From Chlamydiota bacterium (GTDB taxonomy: Bacteria; Chlamydiota; Chlamydiia; Chlamydiales; SM23-39), in the NCBI GenBank assembly GCA_013285585.1, contig JABDHH010000008.1, positions 1 through 45,779 on the forward strand: a stretch of DNA of 45,779 nt. The letters run 5' to 3'. The notes under the pieces were generated by a model. The model searched no databases and was not told the DNA's origin. It saw nothing but the letters and a program-made list of their open reading frames with translations. Position numbers and translations under genes: made by a program. Positions 43,507 to 45,779 of this stretch are shown here, piece by piece. The number at the start of each line of letters is the position of its first letter. Position 1 is the first letter of the stretch.

Positions 43507-44283
43507 AAAAATACTGCCTTGCAGATATAGCACTGCTTTAGCGCTGAGTAATACACGATGATCTAAGACTTCGCATTTTACATATCCCCCTCTTGCAGAC
43601 AGTTGATGCGCTGCTAAAATATGTTTTCCCAAACGCTTTGCCCAATAAGGCGCAAGCATACAGTGAGAAACACCTGTCACCTGGTCTTCCTGATTCACTT
43701 TATGGGGATAAAAAGTTCGCGAAACAAAATCCACTTTTTCGCCAGGCGCTGTCACCACAATGCCAGGACATTCGTACTTTTTTAAGATAGACATATCGGG
43801 CGCGAGGCTTTCCACATCTTTTTGATGATGAAATACAAGGATACAGCGCTCTTTTTCATATTGTAAAACCGCTTCCGGCTCTATGTGAAATCCTTTTTTC
43901 AAAATAGAATGAATCGGTATAGATTTTCCTATTTTTTGTGGAAAATTCAAAACAATGAACTCTCTATCTTTTTTAACATTCAAATTTCCTGAAGCAGATT
44001 CAAACACCACTTCGTGCAATTGTGGATGCACTTTATTAAAAATAACGTATGCAGCAGCCAGTGTACCATGCCCGCATAAGGGAATTTCATTCGGCGTAAA
44101 CGAGCGGACATGATAATTTTCGCTTGTTTTTACTAAAAATGTTGTAGCTGGGAGATTATTTTCATGCGCGATCGCCAGCAAAATTTGATCTTCTAGCCAA
44201 TGTGGAAGGAAACAAACCGCTGCCGGATTTCCAGAGAATAGGCGATCGGTAAATGCATCGACATGATAAACAGGAATTTCCAT
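43501..44283 (-). CDS. PhzF-family isomerase-like protein
   Basis: A 260-residue double-hotdog protein. The opening Tyr-His-Val-Asp-Ala-Phe-Thr-Asp and Ser-Phe-Thr-Pro-x-x-Glu-Ile-Pro-Leu-Cys-Gly-His-Gly-Thr-Leu-Ala identify the family. The active-site His72 and the later Asp of Glu-Asp-Gln-Val-Thr-Gly are present. The catalytic Glu of PhzF is replaced by Ala46 (Leu-Pro-Ala-Thr-Thr-Phe), so it is unlikely to do the PhzF isomerisation. Many bacterial members have no known substrate, and no other phenazine gene is present. Confidence 0.9.
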   Translation of the reverse strand: MEIPVYHVDAFTDRLFSGNPAAVCFLPHWLEDQILLAIAHENNLPATTFLVKTSENYHVRSFTPNEIPLCGHGTLAAAYVIFNKVHPQLHEVVFESASGNLNVKKDREFIVLNFPQKIGKSIPIHSILKKGFHIEPEAVLQYEKERCILVFHHQKDVESLAPDMSILKKYECPGIVVTAPGEKVDFVSRTFYPHKVNQEDQVTGVSHCMLAPYWAKRLGKHILAAHQLSARGGYVKCEVLDHRVLLSAKAVLYLQGSIFL

Positions 44284-44419
44284 TGGTGCCTCTACAGGTC
44301 ATATTTTTATAAAAGTAGACAAGCTCTTATTCTTTGCCTTTCAGTAATGCCGCATTCATCAATTAAAACTCTCGCGGTGTCTTTGGGCGACCATCTCTCA
44401 TCGTAGAGGCGGATGGCTT

Positions 44420-45622
44420 TTATGCAATATTTTCATACACGAAGTTTATAGCTGCTCTTGCTATCATAGGAAGTGCAAAATTTCCCACTACGGATGCTAT
44501 CGTCGTACATCGACCCACGAAAGGACGATTGGCTGCCCTTACCGAAGATGTCAGGTGTAGAAAAGGGATCGACTGAAAGTCTTCTAATGCATAGATGGAT
44601 AGGCTCTGTGTATTTAGGTTGCGCATTGCCTGTAACCAGGCCTCAGCTTGGTGGCCACTTGGTAGACGCGTGATTCTACTAAAAAGTACATAGGCCTTGG
44701 CGTCAATAACCGTCTCCGCCATCCATTTGCCGATTGCAGCTCCTATCTTACCCCCTAATATAATTCCTGCAAAATCTCCAATTTTAGAAATAAGAAACGA
44801 TTGATCGTGCTTAAGCACTTCAACATTAGTAATAGAATTTGAAATCACTGGATCAGGAACCGATTGATGAGTATTTGATAATGTGTCTGGCGTTTTTGAT
44901 GATATCAATGGTTCGGCAGCAAAAAGATCCGACAGAGGGTAAGAGTCAACTGAGGAGATACCGCTATCACTAAGAGTGGTATTTTGAGACTGAAAAGCAA
45001 AAGGATCTGACAGAAAGTCGAAGTCAACAGAAAGGTCAGGAGGTTTTGTGTAAGTTGGGATTTTTACTGGAATTTGAGTTTGGACTATTGGCGACCTAGT
45101 GCTCCTTAACGCTGCAGACGCGCTGGGCGCCGGTGACGTTGGCGTTTGGGCTTGGAGCAACCAATCCTCATAGTATGAAGTGAACGGATTTTGAGGAGTG
45201 CATACAACGTTCGGTGGAGGTTGTGGAGGTTGTCGGGTTGGCATTGTCGGTGGCGGTGATGACAAAACACCTGTTTTATGGACGATGAAGGCCACTAAAC
45301 CTATTACACCTATAGCAAGACCTGTGCAACAAATCGGTTTTACCCATGCAGGTATGATACTCGCTTTTGCAGAAAGCGTTTTCACTCTGGCATTCAAGCC
45401 GTTTAAATCTTTCTTGTGAAGATCGTATTCCTTGCGAACCTCTCGTGTGATTTTTATCCCGGTATTGATCGCTTGTTCATCCTTGTTCAATCGTTGCACA
45501 AGGAAGGCAAGCTTCTCTTCGGTTTGTTTTAAGTCAACCTTTTCACCTTTTTCTGCGCGAGTACATTGAGCTTGGATTTCTTGAATGATCTGCGCTCTTT
45601 CCGAAAACCCATGCAGGGTCAA
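44420..45622 (-). CDS. Hypothetical membrane protein, effector-like layout
   Basis: No family recognised. 400 residues: a Lys/Glu-rich coiled coil (about 1-88), one membrane segment (about 96-116), a Pro-rich stretch with Thr/Pro and Gln/Pro runs (about 120-190), a Ser/Asp-rich part (about 195-265) with repeated Ser-Asp-Pro-Phe and Ser-Asp-Leu-Phe words, then a Gly-rich hydrophobic segment (about 283-306) and a helical end. Such architecture is common among chlamydial inclusion-membrane proteins and effectors, but no motif proves it. The TTG start is uncertain, with only a weak GGAAA upstream. Composition is AT-richer than nearby housekeeping genes. Confidence 0.72.
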   Translation of the reverse strand: MTLHGFSERAQIIQEIQAQCTRAEKGEKVDLKQTEEKLAFLVQRLNKDEQAINTGIKITREVRKEYDLHKKDLNGLNARVKTLSAKASIIPAWVKPICCTGLAIGVIGLVAFIVHKTGVLSSPPPTMPTRQPPQPPPNVVCTPQNPFTSYYEDWLLQAQTPTSPAPSASAALRSTRSPIVQTQIPVKIPTYTKPPDLSVDFDFLSDPFAFQSQNTTLSDSGISSVDSYPLSDLFAAEPLISSKTPDTLSNTHQSVPDPVISNSITNVEVLKHDQSFLISKIGDFAGIILGGKIGAAIGKWMAETVIDAKAYVLFSRITRLPSGHQAEAWLQAMRNLNTQSLSIYALEDFQSIPFLHLTSSVRAANRPFVGRCTTIASVVGNFALPMIARAAINFVYENIA

Positions 45623-45779
45623 ATTAGAATTGATTTCCGACAGAGAATCACCGTTTTAATACACATTATAAATAAAGCGAAAAATGATTTCAATATCAAA
45701 AAATCAATTCCATAAAAAAAGTCTTGACTGACCGTGTTCATAAAGGAATGTCAGGGGATATACTCCTTCCACTTGAAAC

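Noticed and set aside
45623-45779. Possible gene fragment at the right edge
   Set aside because: The 157 bases are AT-rich with stops in all frames and no recognisable motif.

Overview
This window looks like the chromosome of an environmental ('Chlamydia-like') member of the phylum Chlamydiae. The evidence is gene content and order that I know from Chlamydia: valS next to a PknD-type Ser/Thr kinase; spoIID-ruvB beside dcd; and one block holding a small septum-initiator-like protein, two CNNM/CBS membrane proteins, a NifS-like cysteine desulfurase, a PP2C phosphatase, a CPBP protease and a lipoprotein (compare the CT253-CT259 region of C. trachomatis). Several genes go beyond the reduced Chlamydia gene set: GMP reductase, a type III polyketide synthase, PhzF, TauE and several drug/metabolite transporters. 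The genus cannot be fixed from sequence alone. I saw no rRNA, tRNA, CRISPR array or prophage.

Layout. 1-3.3 kb: a 760-residue repeat/membrane protein and a von Willebrand A protein. 3.3-11 kb: valS, a multi-pass membrane protein, a Nudix hydrolase and pknD. 11-13.2 kb: trpS and a second Nudix protein with a signal peptide. 13.2-14.6 kb: SRP RNA, a small membrane protein, an AT-rich gap and a transposase remnant. 14.6-17.4 kb: spoIID, ruvB and dcd. 17.5-24.8 kb: the conserved CNNM/nifS/PP2C/CPBP/lipoprotein block. 25-29.5 kb: a nuclease/phosphatase-fold protein, two transporters and an unknown protein. 30-33.9 kb: guaC, then an HD phosphohydrolase translationally coupled to a carrier. 33.9-36.8 kb: an operon of type III polyketide synthase, polytopic His/Glu-rich protein, UbiG-like methyltransferase and thiol peroxidase. 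37-45.8 kb: TauE, an unknown basic protein, a Pro/Gln-rich lipoprotein coupled to a symporter/binding-protein fusion, EamA, PhzF and an effector-like membrane protein.

Two themes stand out. First, the gaps between genes hold six full-length hairpin elements of 162-170 bp with 19-37 bp terminal inverted repeats, plus several fragments. Two copies, 9 kb apart, differ at only five positions, and four of those are paired changes that keep the stem intact. This looks like a MITE-like or RNA-hairpin family of this genome. Second, the polyketide synthase operon has the parts expected for a lipid-quinone or methoxyphenol pathway: a condensing enzyme with an intact Cys-His-Asn triad, a membrane protein whose His/Glu pattern suggests metal binding, and an O-methyltransferase. 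That is the best candidate here for an undescribed pathway.

Gene starts were chosen by Shine-Dalgarno spacing, overlap with the upstream stop codon and family length, and many differ from the longest open frame. All functional calls rest on motifs read by eye; no database search was possible.
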